DNA of 64,000 bases, taken from NCBI RefSeq assembly GCF_007678255.1, contig NZ_VEED01000009.1, forward strand, positions 124,001 through 188,000, in the 5' to 3' direction. Every line of letters starts with the position of its first letter. The stretch's first letter is position 1. Of this stretch, positions 40,718-49,952 are shown one piece after another. The notes under the pieces were generated by a model. That model was not told the DNA's origin, searched no databases, and worked only from the letters and a program-made list of their open reading frames with translations. A program made the translations under genes and the position numbers. Source of the DNA: Bacillus sp. X1(2014). GTDB lineage: Bacteria > Bacillota > Bacilli > Bacillales_B > DSM-18226.

Positions 40718-43700
40718 AGGAAACCTCCCTTACACTGACATCATAAAACCAATTGTCGCCATTGTTTGTGACTCGTTCTAAGAACGGATAGTACAATTGG
40801 AATTTGAATTCGATTGGTGTATGGAATAAACGGAACAATTTCTGTTGTAAACCATCCCGATCTGCTGTCGACACCACAACCCTTAAGCGTTTTTCTGCTT
40901 CCAATGTTTTGGTTGCATTTGCGATGAACTCAGAACTTGGATAGTGATGGACTTCATGGGTAGGTTTCACTAATGCCCGTAATAAAAGCCTGGAAGGTTT
41001 TAAAAATGACTGATAGGGACTGTATAGATTTAAACATTCCGGGCATGAATCATGACAATCATGGAGTAAAAACGACTCCAAGAATAAAAAGGTTTGTTTA
41101 TCTGCATTTAACTGTAAATTCACTGCTTGCATCAGAACCTTTAGTTTACTAGCAATTTCATCCCGACGTAAACTCGCAACCGAAAATACATTTGGTGAAA
41201 TTTGAAATTGTAATCGTTCCTGCTCATTCTCCCAGAACTCATGAATTTCTTTCATAAACAAATCGGTTTGCTTCGATCGATTACTTCGGAAAAATTTGCC
41301 TGACATCCCGATCACTAAATCGCGTTTCGGCGGGATTCCCAACTGGTCAAGCACACCTTGCAGCTGACGTAAGTACCCTTGCTGAACCTCCATCCTTTGT
41401 TCCATGCGGATCTTTTCAATTAAAGAAGATAGGTTCTCTTTTTCAATATGATTCAGCACCGATTTAAGTGAAGACGCAATGGTATTTCTTGGACAATGGT
41501 TGATATTGCTCGAAAAGAGTTCTTCAAATAGCGATGGGTTATGCTTTAGTGAAGAAACAATCTTTGTAATAATTCCCAAGCCTCCAGATTCTGTCTCCGA
41601 AATCCATATACTATTTTCCACTACATCTACATTCGTATCTTCCGTATTCACATCTGGCAGCATTTCTTCAAGCGCTGCTTTAATAGTCGCAGCTATAGAA
41701 TCGATGATTGTTAGCTTCATCCACTCGTGGAAGTCTTGATTTTTTGCTAAATCTCCCTCCAGCGTTTCTAAATGCATTAATATTCGATTCATTAACGAAG
41801 AATTGGCAATGAATTCCTGCAGTGTTTTCTTTACCTTTGTATCATCGGTAGTCCCGCTATTATCTTCATCCGTGACAATCGTGGTTAGGAAGATGGCTTC
41901 TAATGTCCGGTTTGAAATCCTCACTAAGTCCCGCTTATTTTCCTTGATAGCTTCAGGCAATGTCATGTTCTTACTAATACTAATCGCTGTCACGGAAGAT
42001 AAAACAATTTGCAACAACCACTGACGTTGAAAGACATTTACTTTTTGCGAAACGTCAGGGTCATTTTTTAACAGATAATCAAAGAAGTCTGGTTTCGATA
42101 CAGCATAGATTTGTTGTCCTAGTTGAGACTTTATTAACTCTAGCGTATTCACGCTTTTAACATCAAAGCGAATCGCATCCACATAGCGTTGAAATCCGAT
42201 GGCACAATCTTTTCCTTGGAATTCGAACTTACAAACAAATGGTGTTTCTTCACCCTTTGTTGTCTTCTTGACCCCTTCTCCGTTTATCGCATACCTAGTC
42301 ATTTTGACGGAATTATGTTCATCACTCGTAAAATACTCAATTTTTTCAAACGTTTCTTTTAATGCACTTTGAATCGGAAATTCTATACTGTTCTTTGATG
42401 TATGCTGAATCGGTTGGATGTCTAAATTCCAATTATACCTTCCACTTGAGCGGTCTGAAATATCCGGTGGTATTGTTGCTAACGTAAGTGATGTCGGTTC
42501 ATAAACACCAATTGCTTGCTCTTCATGCTGAACGGTTTCAATCCAACGGGAACTCATTACCTCTGATTTCACATCCACAACCCCATCCTCATTCATGGAG
42601 AGCCAATGTGCTTCCTTCACGCGATAGGCATTGACATAGCGCTTGGATACATTTCCAGGGGCAAACTCCATCATCCCTTGAACAAGCGGTTGATAATTAA
42701 CCTTTTCCGCTTTCGGAATATGCAGAGCGAGTTCTGAAATATCCAGCGAGGAAAATAACGTCCTCGGGATATACCCAATCAATGGATTTGTGGAGCGTTC
42801 TTCCACTGGGATAAAGGAAAACTGTTCTTTCAATTGTGTATAAACCGTTGGCAATACATCAAAGAAGATTGACCGTGGTTCGCTCCAGGCAATCCTTTTA
42901 ACGGTTTCTTCATCGACTTGAAGTGAATTCTTCCAGTAATCGATGAGATCCCTGTCATGCCCTTCCAAAACATCACGAATACTGGTTAAAATAATATCCG
43001 AATAATTTCGATTTCGAATATTTCCTGTTGCACTTAATTTATCACGAACATCGAGTCGCTTCGACTGTTTATAAAGGCGGTCCATCAACCATTCCATAAA
43101 CGAAAACACCATTTGAATCCGGAGTATATTCGAATTTTGGATCGGCAGATACATTTCATTTAGGTTCGGTTGAAAATATAATTCTGGGTAATCATATACA
43201 AACCGGTCACGCCCATAGGCGGACGAAACGACCACCATCCAGGGTCTCATTCCGCGAACACGACCAGCACGTCCTTTCCTTTGTAAAAAGGACGCTAAAT
43301 TACGCGGTGCTTTATGTTGAATGACAGCCCCAACTTTTGGATCATTGTACCCTACCTCTAATGTACTTGTAGCAATAACCAGCTTCGCATTTTCATTAAC
43401 GCCTTTATGTTGCGATGATGTGATATCTACCTGCATCGGCAATTTTAATGCTTCTGGATCAATTCTTGTTGGTGTAACCCAGATTTGTCCGGTTTTGGAG
43501 CGCTCATTAAATGTATTGGTCAAAACATTACTTTTGATTAAAGAAATAATCTCGCCTTCATCACGGTACTTACTAAGATTATTTTTGCCTTCAGCTTCCA
43601 GTTCGATATGAAACCAGCGATTAATGACATCTAGTTTATCGGTAAATCCAAATAATTTGGAGCCAATCGCCCCTTTTGATACATCTTGATTAATGGGGTC

Positions 43701-45173
43701 GAGCATCCTTCCAAGTAACATCGCAGTTTGAACAGAAGTTGATAATAGTGCTGCGGCGGAGAAAGGGTCACCACGGACCACTAAATTATATTCCACACCC
43801 TCTGACACTAAATCGGGATCCGCCGGAGTAATATACTCGATATACCTTTCCTCTAAACCAGCCAATTGTGAGAAAAAGCTGCTTGGATTTGAAAGAGTTG
43901 CGGAGAGACCGATAAATTGAATCCCCCGATGCGGATTGAATTGCTTCAATAAATATTTTAATCGTCTCAGTAAATAAGCAACATGTGCACCTGTTACTCC
44001 TTCGTACACATGGACCTCGTCTAAAAGAATAAACAGTGGCGGGCGTGATGAATATACGCCAAATAAATCATTTTCATACGAATTTGGCAGTTTTCGGTTA
44101 ATCATCTCGGTTGTCGTAAACAAGATATCCGGTGCTGATTTGTTCATGCGATGACGGGTCAGGAAAATATTCTCCTCACCAATCACCATGTCACAATCCG
44201 AACAATGTAAACGTTCTGTTTCCTCTTCCACATCCTCTTCCAACCAAATCATCGGACTCGAACATTTCGGGCAACCAAAAAATGGAGATTCGTAGCCATC
44301 TTTAGTTTTTTTCCATTTCCGGTCTTTGTGTGAGTGGACATCAGAAGCCCGCTGTGGTGTGTCCCCATATAAACCGCCAATCGTCAGTGGGCGAATCCCG
44401 AGGTCCTCACAGAGTGAATTGAGTGTCAAGATCTCTGAAAGCGCTTCACGATATTGGTCTTTCAACAATTCCACGCGCGGATAGAGTCCAATTACCTTTG
44501 TCCAATTCGTTTGATCCTTATAAAGTGTCTCAATAAGCGCAGCAAATGCTGGTATGTAAAAGGATTTTGTTTTCCCAGACCCAGTCCCTGCTCCAATCAC
44601 CGTTCCAGAATCAAACTTACTTCTTGATTGGGCTAAAATCCGGATTAATGAATCCAATTGAAATTGTGAAAGTAATAATTCCCCATCCTTAAGCAATTTC
44701 GAAACGACTTTTCTATGTATATGGGATATGCCAATCACTGAATTCAGTTTCTCATTGATCTTATCCATCGGAACATCACGCCGAGGATATTTTCGGTACG
44801 TCAACATTGGTTTGATATTGCTGACTAAGTTTTTTCCTGATTGCCAATCCTCATGGGTAAAGCGCTGTTTCAATAAATACAACAACCGAATGGTGTCCGC
44901 AAATCGTGACCGATACAACCCTTTTATTAATGGAAAAAGTAGCTTTCGATCTACCAAATTATTGATGACAGACATATAATCGTCTTCGGTTAATCCCTGT
45001 TTTTCAACCAATTCTTCTAAAAAAGAAGTAGGGGGCTGGCGCAGAAGATTCCGTACCTCTTCTTCTGCGTCAACACCGCCCCCAATAAAACCCCATTCAA
45101 GTAACTGGTTTTCTTTCAACTCAATCTGCGTTAAGATTTCCTCAGCAAGAATGTCAAAATCAGTTCGCTTCAT
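40710..45173 (-). CDS. dpdJ: DpdJ superfamily 2 helicase, second copy
   Basis: A 1487-residue helicase. Walker A is GAGTGSGKT (194-202), Walker B DEVH (385-388), motif III SATLSNP, and motif VI QRKGRAGR, all intact. A four-cysteine zinc knuckle (Cys301, Cys304, Cys324, Cys327) is inserted between motifs I and II, as in Lhr/DISARM-like helicases. The C-terminal half carries the DUF1998-like segment WISETESGGLGIITKIVSS, and a cysteine cluster at 1373, 1377 and 1380 (CHDSCPEC). DpdJ is taken to translocate on DNA in the restriction half of Dpd systems. A strong ribosome site precedes the ATG. Compared with copy 1, which lacks the last cysteine cluster, this looks the fuller version. Confidence 0.85.
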   Translation of the reverse strand: MKRTDFDILAEEILTQIELKENQLLEWGFIGGGVDAEEEVRNLLRQPPTSFLEELVEKQGLTEDDYMSVINNLVDRKLLFPLIKGLYRSRFADTIRLLYLLKQRFTHEDWQSGKNLVSNIKPMLTYRKYPRRDVPMDKINEKLNSVIGISHIHRKVVSKLLKDGELLLSQFQLDSLIRILAQSRSKFDSGTVIGAGTGSGKTKSFYIPAFAALIETLYKDQTNWTKVIGLYPRVELLKDQYREALSEILTLNSLCEDLGIRPLTIGGLYGDTPQRASDVHSHKDRKWKKTKDGYESPFFGCPKCSSPMIWLEEDVEEETERLHCSDCDMVIGEENIFLTRHRMNKSAPDILFTTTEMINRKLPNSYENDLFGVYSSRPPLFILLDEVHVYEGVTGAHVAYLLRRLKYLLKQFNPHRGIQFIGLSATLSNPSSFFSQLAGLEERYIEYITPADPDLVSEGVEYNLVVRGDPFSAAALLSTSVQTAMLLGRMLDPINQDVSKGAIGSKLFGFTDKLDVINRWFHIELEAEGKNNLSKYRDEGEIISLIKSNVLTNTFNERSKTGQIWVTPTRIDPEALKLPMQVDITSSQHKGVNENAKLVIATSTLEVGYNDPKVGAVIQHKAPRNLASFLQRKGRAGRVRGMRPWMVVVSSAYGRDRFVYDYPELYFQPNLNEMYLPIQNSNILRIQMVFSFMEWLMDRLYKQSKRLDVRDKLSATGNIRNRNYSDIILTSIRDVLEGHDRDLIDYWKNSLQVDEETVKRIAWSEPRSIFFDVLPTVYTQLKEQFSFIPVEERSTNPLIGYIPRTLFSSLDISELALHIPKAEKVNYQPLVQGMMEFAPGNVSKRYVNAYRVKEAHWLSMNEDGVVDVKSEVMSSRWIETVQHEEQAIGVYEPTSLTLATIPPDISDRSSGRYNWNLDIQPIQHTSKNSIEFPIQSALKETFEKIEYFTSDEHNSVKMTRYAINGEGVKKTTKGEETPFVCKFEFQGKDCAIGFQRYVDAIRFDVKSVNTLELIKSQLGQQIYAVSKPDFFDYLLKNDPDVSQKVNVFQRQWLLQIVLSSVTAISISKNMTLPEAIKENKRDLVRISNRTLEAIFLTTIVTDEDNSGTTDDTKVKKTLQEFIANSSLMNRILMHLETLEGDLAKNQDFHEWMKLTIIDSIAATIKAALEEMLPDVNTEDTNVDVVENSIWISETESGGLGIITKIVSSLKHNPSLFEELFSSNINHCPRNTIASSLKSVLNHIEKENLSSLIEKIRMEQRMEVQQGYLRQLQGVLDQLGIPPKRDLVIGMSGKFFRSNRSKQTDLFMKEIHEFWENEQERLQFQISPNVFSVASLRRDEIASKLKVLMQAVNLQLNADKQTFLFLESFLLHDCHDSCPECLNLYSPYQSFLKPSRLLLRALVKPTHEVHHYPSSEFIANATKTLEAEKRLRVVVSTADRDGLQQKLFRLFHTPIEFKFQLYYPFLERVTNNGDNWFYDVSVREVSYV

Positions 45174-45188
45174 TCTCGGAAACTCTCC

Positions 45189-45845
45189 TTACTTGAATTT
45201 AATCACTAATTTGTTCGTCAGTTGTTTCGTACGCAGCCATGCTATCACTTCATCGGTCAAATCTTCTACTGTTGCCTGATTAGATGCCACTCTCGTTATG
45301 AATTCTTGAACACCTGTACTAGCATTCATTTCGGAAATCACTTTGTTGGCACTGTCAAAATGGTCATTGTAACGATTCAGGGTCGCAGGTGTTACCGGCC
45401 ACTTTTTTTCAAAGGTCTTTAATTCTGTGATTAATTGTCTAATGTCCTGCGGGTTTTGAACGATGTTTTGCAGACTTTCAAGCAGGCCGATGATATCTTT
45501 GTTTTTATTGCCTGCGTATATGGTCCACTTCATTTTTAAGTCGTCATCTAAGCTTTTAAATACTCTGGAAAACCCTATTAGTTCATCACGGCTCATCGTT
45601 TTAAGACCGGTTTTCAATAAGGATTCTAATTTTTTGATTTCATATGAAAAATCCTTCTTCGGAAAAGCTTCTTGATCCATTTGATGAAGTGCATGAAAAC
45701 TTCCTAACGTCCCTTTGATTTTATTGATTTCTGTTTTTGCACTCTGACTAAATAGGTTGACTTTTCGTGCTTGGCGAAGTTGATTATCGATTTCACGATA
45801 TTCTTCCAAAGTTTTCCGTGCTTCGGCAATTTTATTTAACAGCAT
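45189..45845 (-). CDS. dpdI: DpdI-like protein, second copy
   Basis: A protein of about 218 residues, mostly helical, beginning MLLNKIAEARKTLEEYREID. A central helix repeat (ELIGFSRVFKSLDDDLKMKW, DIIGLLESLQNIV) leads to a C-terminal domain ending in DLTDEVIAWLRTKQL and LVIKFK, which matches the end of the copy at 63296 (VEVIGWLKQHKLDPFISIKM). No enzymatic motif is visible; a structural or DNA-end-binding role is only a guess. The inner ATG is preferred because GGAGTG lies six bases before it. It overlaps the end of dpdH and is co-translated. Confidence 0.65.
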   Translation of the reverse strand: MLLNKIAEARKTLEEYREIDNQLRQARKVNLFSQSAKTEINKIKGTLGSFHALHQMDQEAFPKKDFSYEIKKLESLLKTGLKTMSRDELIGFSRVFKSLDDDLKMKWTIYAGNKNKDIIGLLESLQNIVQNPQDIRQLITELKTFEKKWPVTPATLNRYNDHFDSANKVISEMNASTGVQEFITRVASNQATVEDLTDEVIAWLRTKQLTNKLVIKFK

Positions 45846-48800
45846 GATCTGCACTCCTTTCATGCAGTTCAGAGATAAAGTCTTTGATCGTATTTAACTC
45901 ATCCTTTACCTCAACAAGTGGATCACTTGAATAGGTGGATAACTCCGTCTTAAATGTGGTCACTTTCCGTTTCTTCTCCGTACTTTTTTCTTCCATCAAC
46001 TTATTAAAATGATCTAATACACGGTAGAATGGCTGTACTTGAAGTGATGGATTATTCGATAATCCTACTAATTGCTCCAAAGATGAATCTGATTTGGCAA
46101 GATCTTGTAACGTAATAATTTTTGACACAATTTGTTCGTAATCTAAGATGCCCTGAGATAAAACTTCAAATTGGGAGGCCTGAAATGGTTCCTGGATTTC
46201 CATCAAATAATCCAATAGACCTTTCATTTCTTTGACCGTTTTGTTAACAATCTCGACGGTTACTTTATCCCCTAAGATGGAATTAATCTTATCAATTACA
46301 ACCGTTGAATGTTTTAATTCCTCATGAATCGCTTTTTTAAGGAGATTTTCGGATTGTAGGTTTGAAACAATGTTAACGGAAGTATACCAGGTACTAGAGC
46401 CTTTCGGTAATTTATCAAGGTGTAAAACAAAGTTTTGGGCTTTTAACTTGTTAATCGTGGAAATAATGTCATAAGCATCGTAAAAAAAGGTTGAAGTTGA
46501 AGATGCAAATTTAACATCACCCTGTAATTTATTAAAATATCTTCTGAAAAAGTCAGTATGTTCAGGGTTTAGCGATGTTGTAACATTAACCCATGGTTGA
46601 CTATGCTGTTGGATAAAATCTTTATTTTTATTCTTCACTAATTGGAGATAAATCTCCTCATCTTTCTTTTCTTTACCTGTAAAACCATTCATAAGTGATG
46701 TCATAAAAAATTCAGCAGCAATCACATATTCTTCCATATCCCATTTTTCACCTGAGTAATCATATGGTTTTTTCAAGAAAGAAAGAATATGTTCTTTTTC
46801 AAGTTCGATCCAGGTATGAAGTGATAAAAGTGCCATATGAGAACCATCAAAATTCCAACTTCCCTTTCCTTCATACTTATATTGTGCAAGAGCTACTAAT
46901 GCATATCTCAATTGAATACTTCTATTAAACTTGAGAGCATTTTCTTCCTTTACTTTAAACCCTTTTGTTTGTCCTTCAATTAACACATAATTTGGTGAAA
47001 AGAAATCTTTAACGAGTATAGCAGGTATACCTTCCAGATCCCAATGAATATATTCACGGATGAATTTCATCAAATCACTTGTCATCCATATATTTGGTAG
47101 TGGTCCCCCTTTTACCCATTTCTCGATTTCACTTATTGCTTCATCCAATTCTGGATTTTTAGGCTTGTCGATAACCGTTGGATCTTTTTTACGTTCAACT
47201 TTTTCAATAAATGGATCTGGCAGAACTGGTGGTTTCTTTCTATCTATTTGTGTACTTCCAGATCCGCCCCCTGGTTTTTTAACTACCCGGTCTGGATTAG
47301 GTGTGATAACGGATTCACCTGATTTAGAGCCTTTTATACCTTCAATGGGTTCTAGCCCGAATGTTTTAAATACATCATCTTCCAAGCCGCCAACGTATCT
47401 CTTTTCATTTATCATCTGTTGGTCTAAGGTTCCATTCCCCCAAATTCGGAACACGGTTTGATAACGGTCATTTAAGTGATTTGGCACTAATCTATTTAAC
47501 ACAAGTTCAGTAGTTGTGTCTTTCCAATTGGGTACTCTTATAAAATCAGCTTTAACTTTATCAATCTCCGGTGGAAATTGATCTTTTGGGCCATCGACTG
47601 TGTATTTTTGTATGTATTGCAATAATACTGTTTGTAAGAAATTACGTGGTGTCTGTATTTCTAGATTTGAAAAAAAGTTCCATAGTGCAGTTTTCGTAAA
47701 TGGGAAAATAGTTAATTCTATATTTCCTTCAATGTTAAAATTAGCCCATTCGTGTTTTTTAAATGCAGTTGCAATTGGAAACTCTTCAAGTAAATAACCA
47801 TTTTTCTTCCATTCTTTGATTTGTGCATCATCTAAATATACAGCGTTGATGTACCGTGCTGCTAATTCCGCACATTCATTTTCATCTTTTATAACGACAT
47901 TATCTATTTCTATATGACTGGTAATTCTGTCTTTGATATTTCCAGGCATAGAGGTTTGATAATAACCGTTTGTAATACCTACAATGGATATCAATCTACA
48001 GAGAGAATCATTTTCTTTATGGTCGGTGATTAATACCTCGACTAAGTCTTTATCCACACCCGTGAATGATGTGATATCTTCAATAAAAAGTGTTAAATTC
48101 TTGCCTTCCTTTTTTAACTCTTGACGTAAAAGAGTAAAGATATCTTTTAGGTCCGTTCCCCTTAAACTTAGACACTCTTGCACGACCTTATCAAGGAATT
48201 GATTTAGATAACTTGCGAGCTCTTCACGAAATTCTTCCACTTCTTCCTGCTCATCAGGATGCGTTGATTCCTGAATTCCTCCAATTAACCTGAGGGCTCT
48301 CTTACTAATATCCGTTTTTTTTAATTCCTGCGCCTGGGCAGAGGTTATATAAAAATCCTGAGGAACAAAATGAGGATCGACATCATTCATGACTTCATTA
48401 TTTACACCAGGTGCTAGTTTTTTCTGAATCCGGTCAATGGGTCCATTTTCTTTTAATAAAAATTCACGAGTTTCTTGACTGGATAGGTAATCTTGTAAGT
48501 TATTCCGCTTATTCGGTTTCAATTTCTTCTCATGTGAATCATCATCCTCTTGGACCGCCACCATAAAGTGTGCGAGAATGATATTCTTTAAATGTTGATT
48601 ATCCAAATGCTCATTAGCATCAATCAATTTTTTTAAGCGATGGGAGGTCTCGTGATTTTGGATCACTTTGGAATTAATGATCTGCAGTAATGCCCCTTTT
48701 AACGTACTTTGCATCCTTGAAATAAAGATAACCGCTTCATTTTGAGCATCATTTTCATAATGTTCTTTAATCCATCTGATTAAATGCGATTTTCCTGAGC

Positions 48801-49029
48801 CATTATCCCCTTTAACGACATGGAACTGGTGACTTTGGCGGTTTTCCATAATAATCCGATAAAGATCGTTCTCATGGAAAAACTCCTCACCGCTTAAGAA
48901 TAGGCTATTGCTCATCATCTTTATTGCTTTGAAAGGCTTATGTGTTAGCATAAAGTAATCTTTATCTACTGTAATTGCATTTATTTGAAAGACATTCGAA
49001 AGTTTCTGCTTGTATTGTTTACTATCCAT
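45832..49029 (-). CDS. dpdH: DpdH AAA-type ATPase
   Basis: A 1065-residue ATPase. Walker A is GDNGSGKS (74-81) in the context FHVVKGDNGSGKSHLIRWIK, and a probable Walker B TLFIEDITSFTG near 320. A flexible Gly/Ser/Pro/Lys-rich linker (about residues 565-625) separates the ATPase from a C-terminal helical domain with EMKGLLDYLMEIQEPFQASQ and LVGLSNNPSLQVQPFYRVLD. The ATPase resembles DNA-segregation and restriction-type motors and may be the energy-using core of the DpdG-H-I module. The ATG follows the dpdG stop by six bases with AAAGGT as ribosome site. Only one copy lies in the window; a second may precede dpdI1. Confidence 0.75.
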   Translation of the reverse strand: MDSKQYKQKLSNVFQINAITVDKDYFMLTHKPFKAIKMMSNSLFLSGEEFFHENDLYRIIMENRQSHQFHVVKGDNGSGKSHLIRWIKEHYENDAQNEAVIFISRMQSTLKGALLQIINSKVIQNHETSHRLKKLIDANEHLDNQHLKNIILAHFMVAVQEDDDSHEKKLKPNKRNNLQDYLSSQETREFLLKENGPIDRIQKKLAPGVNNEVMNDVDPHFVPQDFYITSAQAQELKKTDISKRALRLIGGIQESTHPDEQEEVEEFREELASYLNQFLDKVVQECLSLRGTDLKDIFTLLRQELKKEGKNLTLFIEDITSFTGVDKDLVEVLITDHKENDSLCRLISIVGITNGYYQTSMPGNIKDRITSHIEIDNVVIKDENECAELAARYINAVYLDDAQIKEWKKNGYLLEEFPIATAFKKHEWANFNIEGNIELTIFPFTKTALWNFFSNLEIQTPRNFLQTVLLQYIQKYTVDGPKDQFPPEIDKVKADFIRVPNWKDTTTELVLNRLVPNHLNDRYQTVFRIWGNGTLDQQMINEKRYVGGLEDDVFKTFGLEPIEGIKGSKSGESVITPNPDRVVKKPGGGSGSTQIDRKKPPVLPDPFIEKVERKKDPTVIDKPKNPELDEAISEIEKWVKGGPLPNIWMTSDLMKFIREYIHWDLEGIPAILVKDFFSPNYVLIEGQTKGFKVKEENALKFNRSIQLRYALVALAQYKYEGKGSWNFDGSHMALLSLHTWIELEKEHILSFLKKPYDYSGEKWDMEEYVIAAEFFMTSLMNGFTGKEKKDEEIYLQLVKNKNKDFIQQHSQPWVNVTTSLNPEHTDFFRRYFNKLQGDVKFASSTSTFFYDAYDIISTINKLKAQNFVLHLDKLPKGSSTWYTSVNIVSNLQSENLLKKAIHEELKHSTVVIDKINSILGDKVTVEIVNKTVKEMKGLLDYLMEIQEPFQASQFEVLSQGILDYEQIVSKIITLQDLAKSDSSLEQLVGLSNNPSLQVQPFYRVLDHFNKLMEEKSTEKKRKVTTFKTELSTYSSDPLVEVKDELNTIKDFISELHERSADHAVK

Positions 49030-49035
49030 TTTCTA

Positions 49036-49854
49036 TCAACCTTTCACCATGATTTCGGTTACTTGATTCGTTATTTCATGCGTAGGAACATCCCATAAAT
49101 ACCATATGTCTTCCACATCTCGTGTATTTTTTAAGGTAATGACATTTAAATCATGTAACGTTCTTAAACCAAGAGATAACGCAAATGAAAGTTGTTGAAC
49201 AGCAATCTGTTCATTGTATTTAAGATTTAATTTCCCACCATCCAACTCAGGGCAGTTTTCACCAAGCCATTTCATAAACGTTTTAAATGGGATAAAATCT
49301 CCTTTGCGAAGTTTCTCGTCAGATTCTAAGATACGTTGAATTCTTATGGCTGGATTACCGATAAACCTACCATCCATAGTATGTCCAAGCCCAAAATAAT
49401 TTGCCCAAGTCATCCAAGCAGTTATATTTTCTGTGTTAAATTCATTCGTTAACTGAACTTTTTTTGTCACTTCATTAAAAAAGCTTTCAGCTAATTCTTC
49501 CTTTGATTCATTCATCGCTTTCTCGCTTCTTGTAATAAACCAAGCAGAAAATCGACCGAAAATAAAATCTGTATTATGGAAGGCCTTAACCGCTAAATAA
49601 CGCTCAAATCGCTTAAGATCACGGACATCCTCTTCAGGTACATTCAAATGGGCAAAATTCTGTTTATCTACAGTGATTAAACCACCATTTTTTGCAAGAT
49701 TCATCACTTCATTTGCTTGAATTTTATCAGCAGAATTTGGCTGAACAAATTCCTTTACTGTATCCACGTGATACGATCCCAACAGTAAAAACTTGCATAA
49801 TGCGTGTACCCTTCCAGGTGTCTGCATATTTTTCATCCTGTTATCAAATGGCAT
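49036..49854 (-). CDS. dpdG: DpdG-like protein
   Basis: A 272-residue protein of the Dpd cluster between dpdF and dpdH. The first 60 residues (VHALCKFLLLGSYHVDTVKE, ADKIQANEVMNLAKNGGLIT) look like a winged helix, and the C-terminal 100 are helical (LSFALSLGLRTLHDLNVITL, WYLWDVPTHEITNQVTEIMV). MTWANYFGLGHTMDGRFIGN in the middle is conserved-looking. It probably binds DNA or scaffolds DpdH, an inference from fold and position only. The ATG follows a purine-rich site. A hairpin lies upstream of it (49892-49947). Confidence 0.65.
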   Translation of the reverse strand: MPFDNRMKNMQTPGRVHALCKFLLLGSYHVDTVKEFVQPNSADKIQANEVMNLAKNGGLITVDKQNFAHLNVPEEDVRDLKRFERYLAVKAFHNTDFIFGRFSAWFITRSEKAMNESKEELAESFFNEVTKKVQLTNEFNTENITAWMTWANYFGLGHTMDGRFIGNPAIRIQRILESDEKLRKGDFIPFKTFMKWLGENCPELDGGKLNLKYNEQIAVQQLSFALSLGLRTLHDLNVITLKNTRDVEDIWYLWDVPTHEITNQVTEIMVKG

Positions 49855-49891
49855 ATTCCACCATCCTCTCTATTATCAACTTTCAATTTAA

Positions 49892-49947
49892 ATATCCTTA
49901 GATTCACTTTAACAACATGGTCAATAAAGTAAGAAATCTAAGGATAT
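49892..49947. repeat. hairpin between dpdF and dpdG
   Basis: ATATCCTTAGATT (49892-49904) pairs perfectly with AATCTAAGGATAT (49935-49947) around a 30-base loop. It has only a weak T-rich tail on the minus strand. It could be an attenuator or a messenger-processing site that adjusts DpdG-K levels relative to DpdE-F. Confidence 0.55.
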
Positions 49948-49952
49948 CATCT

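Noticed and set aside
40211..45173. Possible DISARM system (DUF1998 helicase plus PLD protein)
   Set aside because: The helicase-PLD pair resembles DrmA-DrmC, but no methyltransferase is present, and the neighbours (SNF2, RecQ-like and AAA proteins, DpdD-like) fit the Dpd order.
47060..47461. 133-codon plus-strand reading opposite dpdH
   Set aside because: Shadow of the low-complexity linker of dpdH on the other strand; no ribosome site and skewed composition.
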